Assembly: GCA_963718405.1 (NCBI GenBank)
Contig: CAVQYZ010000002.1
Location: 682,001 to 746,000, forward strand
Length of the DNA stretch: 64,000 nt
Direction of reading: 5' to 3'
Origin: Bog-756 sp963718405
GTDB lineage: Bacteria > Actinomycetota > Acidimicrobiia > Acidimicrobiales > RAAP-2
Shown: positions 16,432-26,101 of the stretch, in pieces
How positions within the stretch are numbered: the stretch's first letter is position 1
Layout of the letters: each line of letters opens with the position of its first letter
The notes under the pieces: generated by a model
What the model was told of the DNA's origin: nothing
The model's input: the letters and a program-made list of their open reading frames with translations, nothing else
The model's database searches: none
Position numbers and translations under genes: made by a program

Positions 16432-18360
16432 TCAGGAAGGTGTGGCGGCTTCGAGGTGGATCGAAGGTAGAGCCGGGTACTCGACGGTGTAGGTGGAGGT
16501 GAGACCCAGGATCTTGATGGCCACGTCCTTGACCGACGGGTCGGAGCCGGACCGGTAGTAGAGGAGCCGGAGCCCGGTGATCTTCCGGTTCTGCCAGTTC
16601 TCGGGGAGCTTGACCACGGTCCGTCCCGTCCCGCCGTCCTGAAGTGGAAACCCACTTCCATCATCACTCGAGTACCACTTGCTGGAGCCCGACAGTTGGA
16701 TGGCGACGGCGGTCGCACTGACGTCTTTGACGGTCGAGGTGAGGTTCACCATGGCGTACTGACGGCTGTCGCCGATCTCCGGGGAGGCGGGATCGGCGGT
16801 GCCGTTGGTGTACCAACGGGTCGTTTCCTGAGCCGAGATGAGATACGTCCACGGGTTGCTGTCCATCACGGCATCACGGTCCGCACCGGAGGCCGGTCCG
16901 GCCACGGGAACCTGCTGGATCCTGAAGGCCGTGGTGCCTGACTGGCTCTGATAGTCGTTACCGGAGGCGTTCCGGACGATGGCATGGGTCTGCTGAAAGT
17001 CGGAGCCGGAGAAGGGAACCTCTTCCTCTTCGGCGGAGACCTCGTTCTCGGTCGCAGGGGTCCCGTCGCACCCACAACTGTTGTAGGTCTGGTTGGAGAT
17101 GGCACCTCCTGATCCGACATCGAGGGCCACCGTCTCGGTGATGTCGGTCATACGGCCCCACTCACCCCACTCGAGGAAGGGCACGAAGCTGGTGCCGGCT
17201 TCCTCCTTGGACCAGATGGTCGTATACGAGAGAGCCGTACTGCCGGCACTCCTGCTTTGATCGGCGTAGGTGAGCAAAGGGGTGTCGACCTGGGCGGTGT
17301 CGGTTCTGCCATAGACCACGGGGGCGAAGGCGACACGGTCGTACCACGGGTTGGCGGTGTCCACCACTTCCAACTGGAGGTGCACCAGCCGCACGGTCGG
17401 GCTCAACGTGCCGGTGTCCGACAGAGCGCTGTCAACGGCCACCGTGACCCTGTGGTTACCGGTGGGGAGCGTACCGGTGAAGCCGGCATAGGTGAACGGG
17501 GCCGCACCGGCGAAGCACACAATCTGCTGGGTCGCTGCTCCGTCGACCGACACGTCCACGACCACGGCCCGGTGGGAGGCGCTCTCCCACGATGTCCCCG
17601 GCGCCGACAGGGTCAGCTCGACGATCCCTTGGCCGGCGACCGCCTGGCCCGGTGCCGCCTGGCTCGGTGCCGGGAGCTCGGGACCCGTAACCGCGCCGGT
17701 GGCCGAGAGGTTGGGAGCCAATCCTGCCACCACCGACTCGGTCAAGGGGTGGCCCTTGGAGATGGTGGGGCCTGACACCGCGACCTTGCTGGTGACCAGA
17801 GCCGGGGCCGCCGGCTCGGTCGACGTGCCTGCCGGGCTGGAGGCAGTCACACCGGTGGCGAAGGTGATCACCTTGGCACCGAGCACCGAGTCGCTGCCGT
17901 CGCCGGCGATCTTGGCCACTCCGAACAGGCAGTGTGGCGAAGCTTGGGTGCAGTTGACCGTCCCCAGGGTGGAGTGGATCACCGGACTGGGCACGAACGT
18001 GCCGGTGCCGACCCCGGACGCATCGGCAAAGACCAGGGTGTTGCGCTGGCTTCCACAGGCGTCCTCCCCGTCACTCAGGGCCTGCGTCGTGCACTGCACG
18101 GCCAGGAGTGCCGTTCCGGCCGGTACCCCCCGAACGGTGAAGGTGATGGGCTTGTCGGCCAACAGACCGGTGGTCTTCGAAGTGGTCAAGGTCGGTTTGG
18201 TGGTGGCTCCCGCTGCCGAGATCGTCCCCGACGACCCCAAGGCCGCGGCCAGCACCATCACGACTGCGGCCACGGCCCCGATGGCCACCCGTCGACGTTT
18301 CCGACCCACTCGGCCCGTCCGATCACCGTCCGGAGCAGCGCAAGCGAGGGTGGTACGCAT
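16432..18360 (-). CDS. large secreted protein with neocarzinostatin-like N-terminal domain
   Basis: ATG 18360, behind AAGGTGA, gives 642 residues with a positively charged N-region and a hydrophobic segment IGAVAAVVMVLAAALGSSG, a signal peptide or anchor. The next about 130 residues have the neocarzinostatin-type pattern (TGLLADKPITFTVRGVPAG, LLAVQC, and spaced cysteines CGSQRN and HCLFG). The remaining 450 residues are beta-rich with a conserved-looking CGCDGTP and no domain I recognise. Neocarzinostatin-fold proteins bind chromophores or act as adhesion modules; here the role is unknown. It lies upstream of, and may be co-transcribed with, the GH15 gene. Confidence 0.75.
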   Translation of the reverse strand: MRTTLACAAPDGDRTGRVGRKRRRVAIGAVAAVVMVLAAALGSSGTISAAGATTKPTLTTSKTTGLLADKPITFTVRGVPAGTALLAVQCTTQALSDGEDACGSQRNTLVFADASGVGTGTFVPSPVIHSTLGTVNCTQASPHCLFGVAKIAGDGSDSVLGAKVITFATGVTASSPAGTSTEPAAPALVTSKVAVSGPTISKGHPLTESVVAGLAPNLSATGAVTGPELPAPSQAAPGQAVAGQGIVELTLSAPGTSWESASHRAVVVDVSVDGAATQQIVCFAGAAPFTYAGFTGTLPTGNHRVTVAVDSALSDTGTLSPTVRLVHLQLEVVDTANPWYDRVAFAPVVYGRTDTAQVDTPLLTYADQSRSAGSTALSYTTIWSKEEAGTSFVPFLEWGEWGRMTDITETVALDVGSGGAISNQTYNSCGCDGTPATENEVSAEEEEVPFSGSDFQQTHAIVRNASGNDYQSQSGTTAFRIQQVPVAGPASGADRDAVMDSNPWTYLISAQETTRWYTNGTADPASPEIGDSRQYAMVNLTSTVKDVSATAVAIQLSGSSKWYSSDDGSGFPLQDGGTGRTVVKLPENWQNRKITGLRLLYYRSGSDPSVKDVAIKILGLTSTYTVEYPALPSIHLEAATPS

Positions 18361-18560
18361 GCCGTCACCTTGTTTCTTCGACTCCCAGGTGTCAAGCGGC
18401 GAGAGCACGGCCTCCTGTCGTGACGAGGTCGAACCCCCCCCTGGCCGGCCAACGGCCCTCTGGACGGGAACGCTCACCGACCCGGCCGGTTCGTCACGCC
18501 CAGTCGCCCGCCCTACACTCCGTGCTGCCAGATCGAGGCAGACGAACAGGGAGGTCCGGT

Positions 18561-18890
18561 GTGAGCTTCATCTCGAAACGACGTACCGCCCTGTGGGTGG
18601 CCGGCATGGAACGGTGGGCCACCAAGGAAGTCGAGGAGCACACCCAGAAGACGGCGGGGGGCAAGAAGAAGATTGACCGTCATGGGATGTACTGCCTCGG
18701 AGTGGTCAGCGCCATCACCATCGCCAAGGGGAAGGGCGCGCCGCGGGCCTCGATGCCCAAGGATCGCGATCAGCGCCAGGGTCTGGTTGACGCCACCACC
18801 CTTCTCCGAAACGTGCTGACGTCGGGGCGCGCACCGGGGCGTGACTACCAGGAGCTCCTGGCTCACCCCGATTCGGCGGGAAAGAAGTAG
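18561..18890 (+). CDS. hypothetical basic protein, 109 aa
   Basis: GTG 18561 sits behind GGGAGG. The protein is small and basic (RRTALWVAGMERWATKEVEE, later GGKKKIDRHGMYCLGVVSAI) with one weakly hydrophobic central segment and a predicted helical second half. I recognise no family. Transcribed away from the large secreted protein; the roughly 200 bases between them carry both promoters. Confidence 0.6.
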   Translation: MSFISKRRTALWVAGMERWATKEVEEHTQKTAGGKKKIDRHGMYCLGVVSAITIAKGKGAPRASMPKDRDQRQGLVDATTLLRNVLTSGRAPGRDYQELLAHPDSAGKK

Positions 18891-18929
18891 GCGGAGGCCG
18901 TCCTTCAACCGGCCCTGCGGGCCACGTCC

Positions 18930-19328
18930 CTACGAGGGTGGGGCAAAGAACTCCAGGGCGATATTGTCCGGGTCCCGGAACGACAGGCCTGATCCGTAAG
19001 GTGCGTCGACGATCCCGCTGTGGGTGACGCCCAACTCGTCGAGCCTCGTCTGCCACTGCACCAGTTCGTCGCGGCTGCCACAGGCAAAGGCCAGATGGTC
19101 CAGGCCCAACCGGCGTTCGTTGAAGGTCGCGGAATCGGCCGGATCGGGAAACTCGTGCAGCCCCACCAGTGTGCCGCCACCGGTCAGCCAGACGGCGTGA
19201 CGGAATGGACCGGTGTCCTCGTCGATGACCGGTTTGGTGCCGAACAGTCCTTCATACCAGGGGAGGCTGTCATCGATACTTCTGACCGTCAGCGCCACGT
19301 GGGCAATGGTCGGAAACTCAGGCATCAC
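18930..19328 (-). CDS. VOC family protein
   Basis: A 132-residue vicinal-oxygen-chelate protein: AHVALTVRSIDDSLPWYEGL at the start, LDHLAFACGSRDELVQWQTR in the second module, and GLSFRDPDNIALEFFAPP at the end. The His and Glu positions match metal ligands of glyoxalase-type members, but the substrate is not defined. GAGAGGAG lies upstream; GTG 19328 and ATG 19325 are adjacent candidate starts. Downstream of the MarR gene on the same strand (85 bases), so it may be read through from it. Confidence 0.85.
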   Translation of the reverse strand: MMPEFPTIAHVALTVRSIDDSLPWYEGLFGTKPVIDEDTGPFRHAVWLTGGGTLVGLHEFPDPADSATFNERRLGLDHLAFACGSRDELVQWQTRLDELGVTHSGIVDAPYGSGLSFRDPDNIALEFFAPPS

Positions 19329-19413
19329 GGGCTCCTCTCGTCCGCTAGGAGCAACAGTAACCCAGGGCCCATAGCCCGGACCGGCCCGTGGCCCCGGACC
19401 GGACAGCTTCCGA

Positions 19414-19881
19414 TCAGGTGACGTTGGTCACCTGTCGTCCGATGGCGGCGCGGTCGAGCGCCGGAGGCGCTCCCTCGAGGGCCTTGGCCAGCAACGCCCG
19501 CAGTTCGGCCCGCTCCGGGTCGGTGAGAGAAGCGAGTACGTCGTCCTCAACGCTCTCGATCCCCTTCTCGGCGTTTTCAAAGGCCCGCATTCCCTCCTCG
19601 GTGATCTCGACGAGGTGCCTGCGCCGGTCTGTCGGATCGCGGCGGCGAAGGGCGAACTCCTTCGACTCGAGCTCATTGAGCAGGAGCACCAGGTTGTTGG
19701 CATCGATGCACAACATCTCTCCCAGCTCCTGCTGGGGGATCGGAGCATGGTCACGGAGGTGGGCCAGCATGCCGAACTCCTTCATCCGCATGCCCAGCAG
19801 CTCCTCGGGAGTGCGGCGGTAGACCACCCGGGACAGCTGGGTCACCAGCACCGTTACCCCGGGGTTGGTCTCGTTCGTCAT
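19414..19881 (-). CDS. MarR-family transcriptional regulator
   Basis: ATG 19881 gives a 155-residue winged-helix protein: LGMRMKEFGMLAHLRDHAPI and PQQELGEMLCIDANNLVLLL form the helix-turn-helix, and RRRDPTDRRRHLVEITEEG is the wing, the most conserved MarR segment. It is divergent from a DHA2 exporter, the usual MarR arrangement in which the regulator represses the exporter until a ligand binds. The start has no ribosome site but TATACT lies eight bases upstream, so the mRNA may be leaderless. Inverted repeats in the intergenic region are the likely operator. Confidence 0.9.
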   Translation of the reverse strand: MTNETNPGVTVLVTQLSRVVYRRTPEELLGMRMKEFGMLAHLRDHAPIPQQELGEMLCIDANNLVLLLNELESKEFALRRRDPTDRRRHLVEITEEGMRAFENAEKGIESVEDDVLASLTDPERAELRALLAKALEGAPPALDRAAIGRQVTNVT

Positions 19882-19889
19882 GGGCGGCC

Positions 19890-19895
19890 AGTATA
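19890..19895 (-). promoter_or_regulatory. putative -10 element (TATACT) of the MarR gene
   Basis: TATACT on the minus strand lies eight bases before the MarR ATG, without a Shine-Dalgarno sequence, consistent with a leaderless transcript. A -35 is not obvious. Confidence 0.45.
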
Positions 19896-19917
19896 GCCGA
19901 ATGCAACCGGATTGCCT

Positions 19918-19967
19918 ACTATCCACTGATCTTGACACTCACTAGGATAGTGACTATCAATGGATAG
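19918..19967 (+). promoter_or_regulatory. exporter promoter with overlapping MarR-type operator
   Basis: TTGACA at 19932-19937, a 17-base spacer and TATCAA at 19955-19960 form a sigma70-type promoter pointing at the exporter. The perfect palindrome GATAGTGACTATC (19946-19958) overlaps the -10. CACTA-GGA-TAGTG (19940-19952) fills the spacer, and CTATCCACTGAT / ATCAATGGATAG (19919-19930, 19956-19967) flank it. ACTATC/GATAGT half-sites thus recur four times. A protein bound here would block RNA polymerase. Operator assignment is inferred from symmetry and the divergent MarR gene. Confidence 0.6.
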
Positions 19968-20023
19968 GGACTCAGATCCGCCGAGACAGGAGCAATCCAA
20001 TCCCCTCTTCCCTTCGTGACGTT

Positions 20024-21490
20024 GTGCATGCCCGCCGCCGATGGATCGCCCTGATCGTGGTGTGCTTCGCCATGTTGATGAACGTCCTCGATCAGACCAT
20101 CGTGAACGTGGCCCTGCCTACCATCCAGCGGGATCTGCACTTCTCGCAGGCCTCGCTGGCCTGGGTCATCGACGCCTATCTCATTACCTTTGCCGGCATC
20201 CTGCTGCTGGCCGGCCGGCTCGGGGACCTCATCGGGCGGAAGAAGGTCTTTCTGGTCGGCGTGGCCCTGTTCACCCTGGCCTCGGCGGCCTGTGGCGCCG
20301 CCGACAGCCGGCCCCTTCTCATCGTGGCCCGGTTCGTCCAGGGCCTGGGCGCCGCCTTGTCGTCCTCGGTCATCCTGGCCATCATCGTGGCGGACTTCCC
20401 CCACCCTGCCGAGCGGGCCAAGGCCATGAGCTCGTACATCATCGTGGCGGTCGGAGGTGGGTCATTGGGCCTGCTGATCGGGGGATACGTGACCCAGGCC
20501 CTGAGCTGGCACTGGATCTTCTTCATCAACATCCCCATCGGCGCCGCCACCTTTTTGGCGGGGGCGGTACTCATCGAAGAGAACACCGGAATCGGCTTTC
20601 GTGAAGGACTGGACATCGCCGGCGCGGTACTGAGCACCGTCGGCTTGATGGTCGCCGTCTATGCCATCGTCAGCTCCAGCCAGTACGGCTGGGACTCCCG
20701 GCACACCTTGATCTTCGGAGCGGTGGCCGTCGTGGTTCTGGCCGCGTTCGTTCTTCTCGAAAGCCGACTGGCCAATCCGATGATGCCCATCCGGGTGATG
20801 CGATCTCCGGGCCTCCTCTCCTCGAGTCTGGTCAGAGGGCTGATGGTGGTCGGGATGTACAGCACCTTCTTCATCGGTGTCCTCTACTTCCAGCATGTCC
20901 TGCGCTACGACCCCATCCACACCGGACTGGCCTTCCTGCCGCAGACCCTCTCCGTGGCCTTCATGTCTTCGGGGGTGACGGCCCGCATCATGCGACGCCT
21001 GCAACCCAAGTTGACCGCCATCATCGGTTTGGCGGTCCTGGGCGGCGGTCTGGCCCTGCTCATCAGCTCCGGGGTCCAGACGGCCTACTTCCCGTTGCTC
21101 TTTGCCGCCTTGCTCCTGATCGGCGTCGGTGCGTCGATGGCCTTCACCCCCCTGCTCACCCTGGCTCTGGCCGAAGTCCCGGCTAAGGATGCCGGCATCG
21201 GCTCGGGAATCGTCAACGTCTCCCAGCAAGTGTCGGCGGCACTGTCCGTAGCCATCCTGGGGGTGGTCTCGACCAGCCGCACGGCCACCCTGCTGGCTTC
21301 AGGGCACTCCGTCCTCGACTCCCTCGACGGTGGCTACCGCCTGGCCTTCACCATCGCCCTTGCCGCGGTGGTCGTGGGGATCGCCCTCGGTTGCGTCATC
21401 CTGAAGAGCCCGCCCGCTCCGGAAGAAGAGCCCGCCATGGCCGGATCCGAGGAGGCCATGGCCGAGACCATGATCGCCGAGGTGATCTGA
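20024..21490 (+). CDS. DHA2-family MFS drug exporter (EmrB/QacA type)
   Basis: A 488-residue membrane protein with about 14 hydrophobic segments. VLDQTIVNVALPTIQRDL in the first helix region is the DHA2 signature, and GRLGDLIGRKKVF is the loop 2-3 motif A of major facilitator transporters. Such pumps use the proton gradient to expel hydrophobic compounds. The GTG at 20024 is preceded by no strong ribosome site. The promoter at 19932-19960 and the divergent MarR gene indicate ligand-inducible expression. An acidic tail of about 30 residues (EEEPAMAGSEEAMAETMIAE) ends the protein. Confidence 0.92.
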   Translation: MHARRRWIALIVVCFAMLMNVLDQTIVNVALPTIQRDLHFSQASLAWVIDAYLITFAGILLLAGRLGDLIGRKKVFLVGVALFTLASAACGAADSRPLLIVARFVQGLGAALSSSVILAIIVADFPHPAERAKAMSSYIIVAVGGGSLGLLIGGYVTQALSWHWIFFINIPIGAATFLAGAVLIEENTGIGFREGLDIAGAVLSTVGLMVAVYAIVSSSQYGWDSRHTLIFGAVAVVVLAAFVLLESRLANPMMPIRVMRSPGLLSSSLVRGLMVVGMYSTFFIGVLYFQHVLRYDPIHTGLAFLPQTLSVAFMSSGVTARIMRRLQPKLTAIIGLAVLGGGLALLISSGVQTAYFPLLFAALLLIGVGASMAFTPLLTLALAEVPAKDAGIGSGIVNVSQQVSAALSVAILGVVSTSRTATLLASGHSVLDSLDGGYRLAFTIALAAVVVGIALGCVILKSPPAPEEEPAMAGSEEAMAETMIAEVI

Positions 21491-21739
21491 GCCACCGGTC
21501 CGGTCATCAACCAGCGATAGCCCGGCCCGCCGGTGGACGCCCCGGGTATCGGAAGCGATGGCCGTAGGGCGACTCGGGCGAACATCAAGGTGCAACTCTG
21601 GTCACTCCGGAGGGATGTCGGCGTTGCCGCGGGTCGCAGCGTGAGCTGGATGACCGGGCTCCCGGGCCATCGCTGGTGCTGGCCACCTTGGCCTGGTGGG
21701 AAGCCGACGCCCCCGAGGTCCACCGCGGTGGCCGTGACC

Positions 21740-21745
21740 TAGTAT
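21740..21745 (+). promoter_or_regulatory. putative -10 element TAGTAT of the monooxygenase operon
   Basis: TAGTAT ends six bases before the ATG of the monooxygenase, which lacks a Shine-Dalgarno sequence, so the operon mRNA is probably leaderless. The -35 region is poor. Confidence 0.4.
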
Positions 21746-21751
21746 TCCCGC

Positions 21752-23576
21752 ATGCCTGAGCCCGAATCGACCGCGCCCTTCGACCCCGAGGCCGTTCGCG
21801 CCAAGTACCTGGCCGAGCGCGACAAGCGGTTGACCCCCGGTCGCGCCAGCATCCGTGACCTCAAGACCGACGAGTACTTCGCCCACTACCGTCAGGACCC
21901 CTTCACCCCGGTCGCCGAGCGGGAGCCGGTGGTCGATGAGGTGGATGTGGTGATCGTGGGTGGAGGGATCGCCGGGCTCCTGGCCGGCGCCCAGCTCCGC
22001 AAGGCCGGCGTCGAGAGGATCCGTATCGTCGATCAGGCCGGAGGGGTCGGGGGCACCTGGTACTGGAACCGCTACCCCGGGGTGATGTGCGATGTCGAGT
22101 CGTACATGTACCTCCCCATGCTCGAGGAGCTCGACTACATCCCGACCCGGCGCTACGCCTTCGGAGACGAGATCCTCTCCCACCTCCAGGCCGTGGCCGA
22201 CCGGTTCGATCTCGAGGCTGATGCCCTGTTCCATACCGGCGTGACCGGGGCCGAATGGCACGAGGAGTCGGCCCGGTGGCGGATCCGCACCGATCGGGGG
22301 GACGAGGTCGACTGCCGGTGCTACGTCCTGGCCGTCGGGATCCTCAATCTGATGAAGCTGCCCACCATCCCGGGCATGGAGGACTTCGCCGGCCGGTCGT
22401 TCCACACGGCGCGGTGGGAGTACAGACTACACCGGCGGTGGCCCCGGCCAGCCCCTCACCAACCTGGGCGACAAGACCGTGGCCCTCATCGGCACCGGGG
22501 CCAGCGGCATCCAGTGCGTGCCTCCGCTGACCGAGTCCGCCAAGCACGTCTACGTGTTCCAGCGCACGCCGTCGGCCATCGGTGAGCGGGGCAACCGGCC
22601 TACCGATCCGGAGTTCGCCGAAGGGCTCGAGCCCAACTGGCAGCGGGACCGCATGGACAACTTCCAGGCCATCATCATGGGCCGGCCGGTCGAGGCCGAC
22701 CTGGTCGGCGACGGATGGACCCTCCACTATGCCGCCGTTCAGCACCCCCCGCGGAAGGAGGGCATGACCATGGAGGAGTACATGCGCCATGCCGAGGAGT
22801 TCGACTACGGGATCATGGAGGAGCACCGGCACCGGGTGGAGGAACTGGTGGCCGATCCGTCCAAGGCGGAGATCCTCAAGCCGTACTACCGCTACCTGTG
22901 CAAGCGCCCGTGCTTCCACGACGAGTACCTGCCGGCCTTCAACAGCCCCAACATCACCCTGGTCGACTGCCCGGGCGGGATCGACCGCATCACCGAGGAA
23001 GGTCCGGTGGTCGACGGACAGCAGTACCGGGTCGACTGCATCATCTACGGAACGGGGTTCGAAGCCGAGCTCACCCCGCTGTACCGCCGGGTGGGCCACG
23101 AGATCGTCGGTCGCGGTGGGGTGACCCTGGCGGAGAAGTGGGCCCACGGTGCCGCCAGCCTGTTCGGGATGATGAGCCGGGGCTTCCCGAACATGTTCGT
23201 CATGCCCGCACCCGGACAGCAGGCGGTGGTGACCGTCAACTACACCCAGCTGGCCGTCCTCGGGGCCGAGTTCATCGGCGGAGCGGTCGGGCAGCTGGAG
23301 CAACGGGGTGTGGAGGTATTCGACGTGAGTGCCGAGGCCGAGGAGGGGTGGACGAACGAGATCGTCTCCACCTTCGTGGACAGCAGCGCCATCATGTCCG
23401 CCTGCACGCCGTCCCGCATCAACAACGAAGGCCACCCCGAAGAGCTGAACCCCCGCAACACCAACTACGGACGGGGCTTCGGAGACTGGTTCGGCTACCG
23501 CCAGCTGCTCGAAGAGTGGTTGGCGGCCGGCAACCTCGAAGGCCTGGAGCTCCAGGTCCGGTCGACGGCGTCGTGA
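21752..23576 (+). CDS. type I Baeyer-Villiger monooxygenase (one frameshift)
   Basis: The reconstructed protein is about 607 residues. It carries the FAD Rossmann motif GGGIAG (about 70-75), the GGVGGTWYWNRYPGVMCDVE block, the Baeyer-Villiger fingerprint FAGRSFHTARW (FxGxxxHxxxW, 212-222) and the NADPH Rossmann motif IGTGASG. Family enzymes insert oxygen next to a ketone, giving an ester or lactone. The extended N-terminus (about 60 residues before the FAD fold) is shared with BVMOs acting on bulky or steroid-like ketones. An extra base near 22424 shifts the frame between GAG TAC and GAC TAC ACC; the two frames join seamlessly. The stop overlaps the SDR start as GTGA. Confidence 0.88.
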
Positions 23577-25229
23577 GCCCCCGTCAGCAGGTTGCCGTGG
23601 TCACCGGCGGCGGCGGCGGGATCGGGGCGGCCATCGCCGAGGAGCTCGGTCGTGGCGGCTGGTTCGTGGTCACCGTCGACCCTCTGGTGACTCTCGACGG
23701 CTCCGAGCAGCTTCCGGAGCAGGAGGAGACCACCGCCGGTCGTATCGTGGCCGCCGGCGGCTCGGCCCGGGCCTCGGGGGTGTCGGTAACCGACGGCGAG
23801 GCTGTCCGCTCGTTGTTCCAGGAGCTGGTCGACGAGCACGGTGGGTTGGACGCCGTGGTCAACGTGGCCGGCATCACCCGGCAGACCTACTTCGGCAAAG
23901 GCACCGAGGAGGACTGGCTGGCCGTCCTGGCGGTGCACCTCGACGGATACCTCAACGTGCTGGGCGCGGCCTTGCCGATCATGGCCGCTGCCGGTCACGG
24001 CCACATCCTGGGCGTGACCTCCGGTTCCGGCTGGCGGGCCGCCGATGCCGGCGCCTACAGCTGCGCCAAGCGGGCGGTGGCCGCCCTGACCTGGCAGCTG
24101 GGACGGACTGGCCCCTGCCGGGGTCACCGTCAATGCCACATCCCCGATCGCCGCCACCCGGATGATGGCCTCCGCCCTCGAGCGGGCCCGCAAGGCCGGC
24201 CGGTCGGGCGGCGGCGGGATCTCCTTCCTTTCGGTGGCCGGTCCCGAGGACCTCGGTCCGCTCGGCGCCTACCTGGTGGGGGAGGAGTTCGGATGGTGCA
24301 GCGGCCGGGTGGTGTTCGCCGGCGGCTCGGAGGTGGCCATCGTGGACGAGCCCCGGCTCATCGAGGTGGTGCGCAGCGGTGGTGCGGCCTCCTTGGCCCG
24401 GGTGCTGGAGTCAGTCGTACCTCAGGCCTTGGCCAAAGCGGAGGCCACCCAGGCCAGCGCCGGTGGTGGCAACCCCCGGTTCGGGCCCATCTTCGACGAG
24501 CCGGCTCCGACCGAACCGACTTCGTCGCCGGTGCGATCGTGCGCCGTGGTCTCCGACCGCCCGGCCCTGGTGGCGGCGTTGACAGCGGCGCTCGAAGCCC
24601 ATTCCATCACCTGTACCCCCGTCGGGTTGGCCCACAACTTCAGCGACTCGGCCAACGCCTTGAGGTCCGTGGCCGACACGGCCGGTCCGGTCGATGCCGT
24701 CGTGGTGGCGCTGAGCCGGGACCAGCCCTCGGCTACGCCGGCCGAGGGCTGGAAGCGGGTGCTGGCCGAGCACCAGGGGATTGTCGGGCACATCCATACC
24801 GATGCCGGATGGGCCCGGGCCGCCGCTGACTACGCCGCCTCGGCCGAACGACCGGTCCTGCTGGTGACCCTGACCGACGCCACCACCTCGGAGGGCCGTA
24901 GCCGGGCCCAGGCTGCCGCCCAGCACGCCCGGGTGGCCGCCACCGCCACCGAGGGACGGGTCACCGCCTTCGCCGCCGGGGTCGAGACCTCCGAGGAGCG
25001 GGCGGCCCAGCCCCTGGCCGAACTGGTCGCCCACCTGTTCATCCACCCCGAGGCCACCGCCCTGGCCGGGGCGGAGCTGGTGGTCGGTCCCGGTTGGCTC
25101 GGCCTCCGCAGTCACCCGCGACCGATCGGCAGTGTCACCTACGGTGGACCCGACATCCCCGAGTGGCTCGACGCCACGCTGCGGGAGATCGTCGGGGGCA
25201 ACGACCCCTCTGCCGTCAGGGAGGCCTGA
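23573..25229 (+). CDS. SDR-family dehydrogenase with C-terminal second domain (one frameshift)
   Basis: About 551 residues after correcting an extra base near 24108 (ACT G GCC CCT). The N-terminal domain is a short-chain dehydrogenase: TGGGGGIG cofactor loop, NVAG, a Ser in SGSGW and the catalytic YSCAK (Tyr162, Lys166). After about residue 265 the chain continues for some 290 residues in a second alpha/beta region (CAVVSDRPALVAALTAALEA, then VDAVVVALSRDQ and LAELVAHLFIHPEATALAGA) that resembles a degenerate SDR fold lacking the active site. The start overlaps the BVMO stop (GTGA) and the stop overlaps the next start (TGATG). It probably oxidises an alcohol linked to the monooxygenase substrate or product. 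Confidence 0.82.
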
Positions 25230-26096
25230 TGACTGATCCGGCCCACCCGGGTGGTCGATGCCCATGTGCACCTGTGGGATCCCGCCCGCACCGACTGGTA
25301 CCCGTACCTCTCGCGTCCACCGGTGGGGGGAGCGGGGGATGCCTCCCGTATGTACCGTCGCTTCGATATCGAGATGTACCGGGAGGAGTCGGCCCGGTGG
25401 AACGTCGAAAAGTTCATCAATGTGGCCGCCGCCACCGGTCCGCACTCCATCGAGGAGACCATCGAGCTGGATAGCCAGGCCCAGGCCCGGGGCGGACCTG
25501 ACGCCATCGTCGGCGGCATCCCCCCGACCGACACCGTGGCCGAGGGCATCGAGCTCCTCGATCGACAGATGGTGGCGCCGCGCTTTCGTGGGGTTCGTCC
25601 GATGGGCATCTACCAAGGGCCACTTCCCGATGCCGGAGTGCTCCTGGCCCTCCAGGAGCGCAACCTGGTGTTCGAACTGATGACCCACACCGATCAACTC
25701 GGGACGGCGGCGGCTCAGCTCGAGGGCTTCGGCGATCTGGAGGTGGTCGTCGAGCACACCGGGTGGCCCCGCTCCGGAACGGACGAGGAGTTCGCCCTCT
25801 GGCGGACCGGCATCGATGCTCTGGCCGGGCTCGGCGACAACATCGTATGCAAGCTCTCCGGACTGGCCATGCCCTTCGCCTCCATCAGCGTCGAGGCCTT
25901 CGCCCCATGGCTGGAGTACGCCATCGAGGCGTTCGGCGTCGACCGCTGCATGTTCGCCAGCAACTTTCCGGTGGACTCGATGTTCGGCACCTTCGACCAG
26001 CTCTACTCGGTCTTCGATGCCGTGACCACCGGTCTGGACGCGGCGTCGCGGGCCAAGCTCTTTGCCGACAACGCCGAGCGGGTGTATCGCTGCTAG
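25229..26096 (+). CDS. amidohydrolase-2 family metal-dependent hydrolase (one frameshift)
   Basis: ATG 25229 overlaps the SDR stop by one base. An extra base near 25243 must be skipped to join MTDPA to RVVDAHVHLWDPARTDWYPY. The HVH metal motif, VVEHTGWP and the barrel-end FASNFPVDSMFGTF are characteristic of the TIM-barrel amidohydrolase-2 family (2-pyrone-4,6-dicarboxylate lactonase and fucono-lactonase relatives). Lactone hydrolysis would fit a Baeyer-Villiger product and is my preferred reading, but is inferred from neighbours. Length about 288 residues is normal. Last gene of the coupled three-gene unit; the aldo/keto reductase gene converges on it five bases downstream. Confidence 0.85.
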
Positions 26097-26101
26097 CGGC
26101 C

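Noticed and set aside
22715..24829. A 704-codon plus-strand frame across monooxygenase and SDR
   Set aside because: Only its middle part (from 23573 to about 24108) is the true SDR frame; the rest is Arg/Pro-rich out-of-frame translation joined because the SDR has a frameshift.
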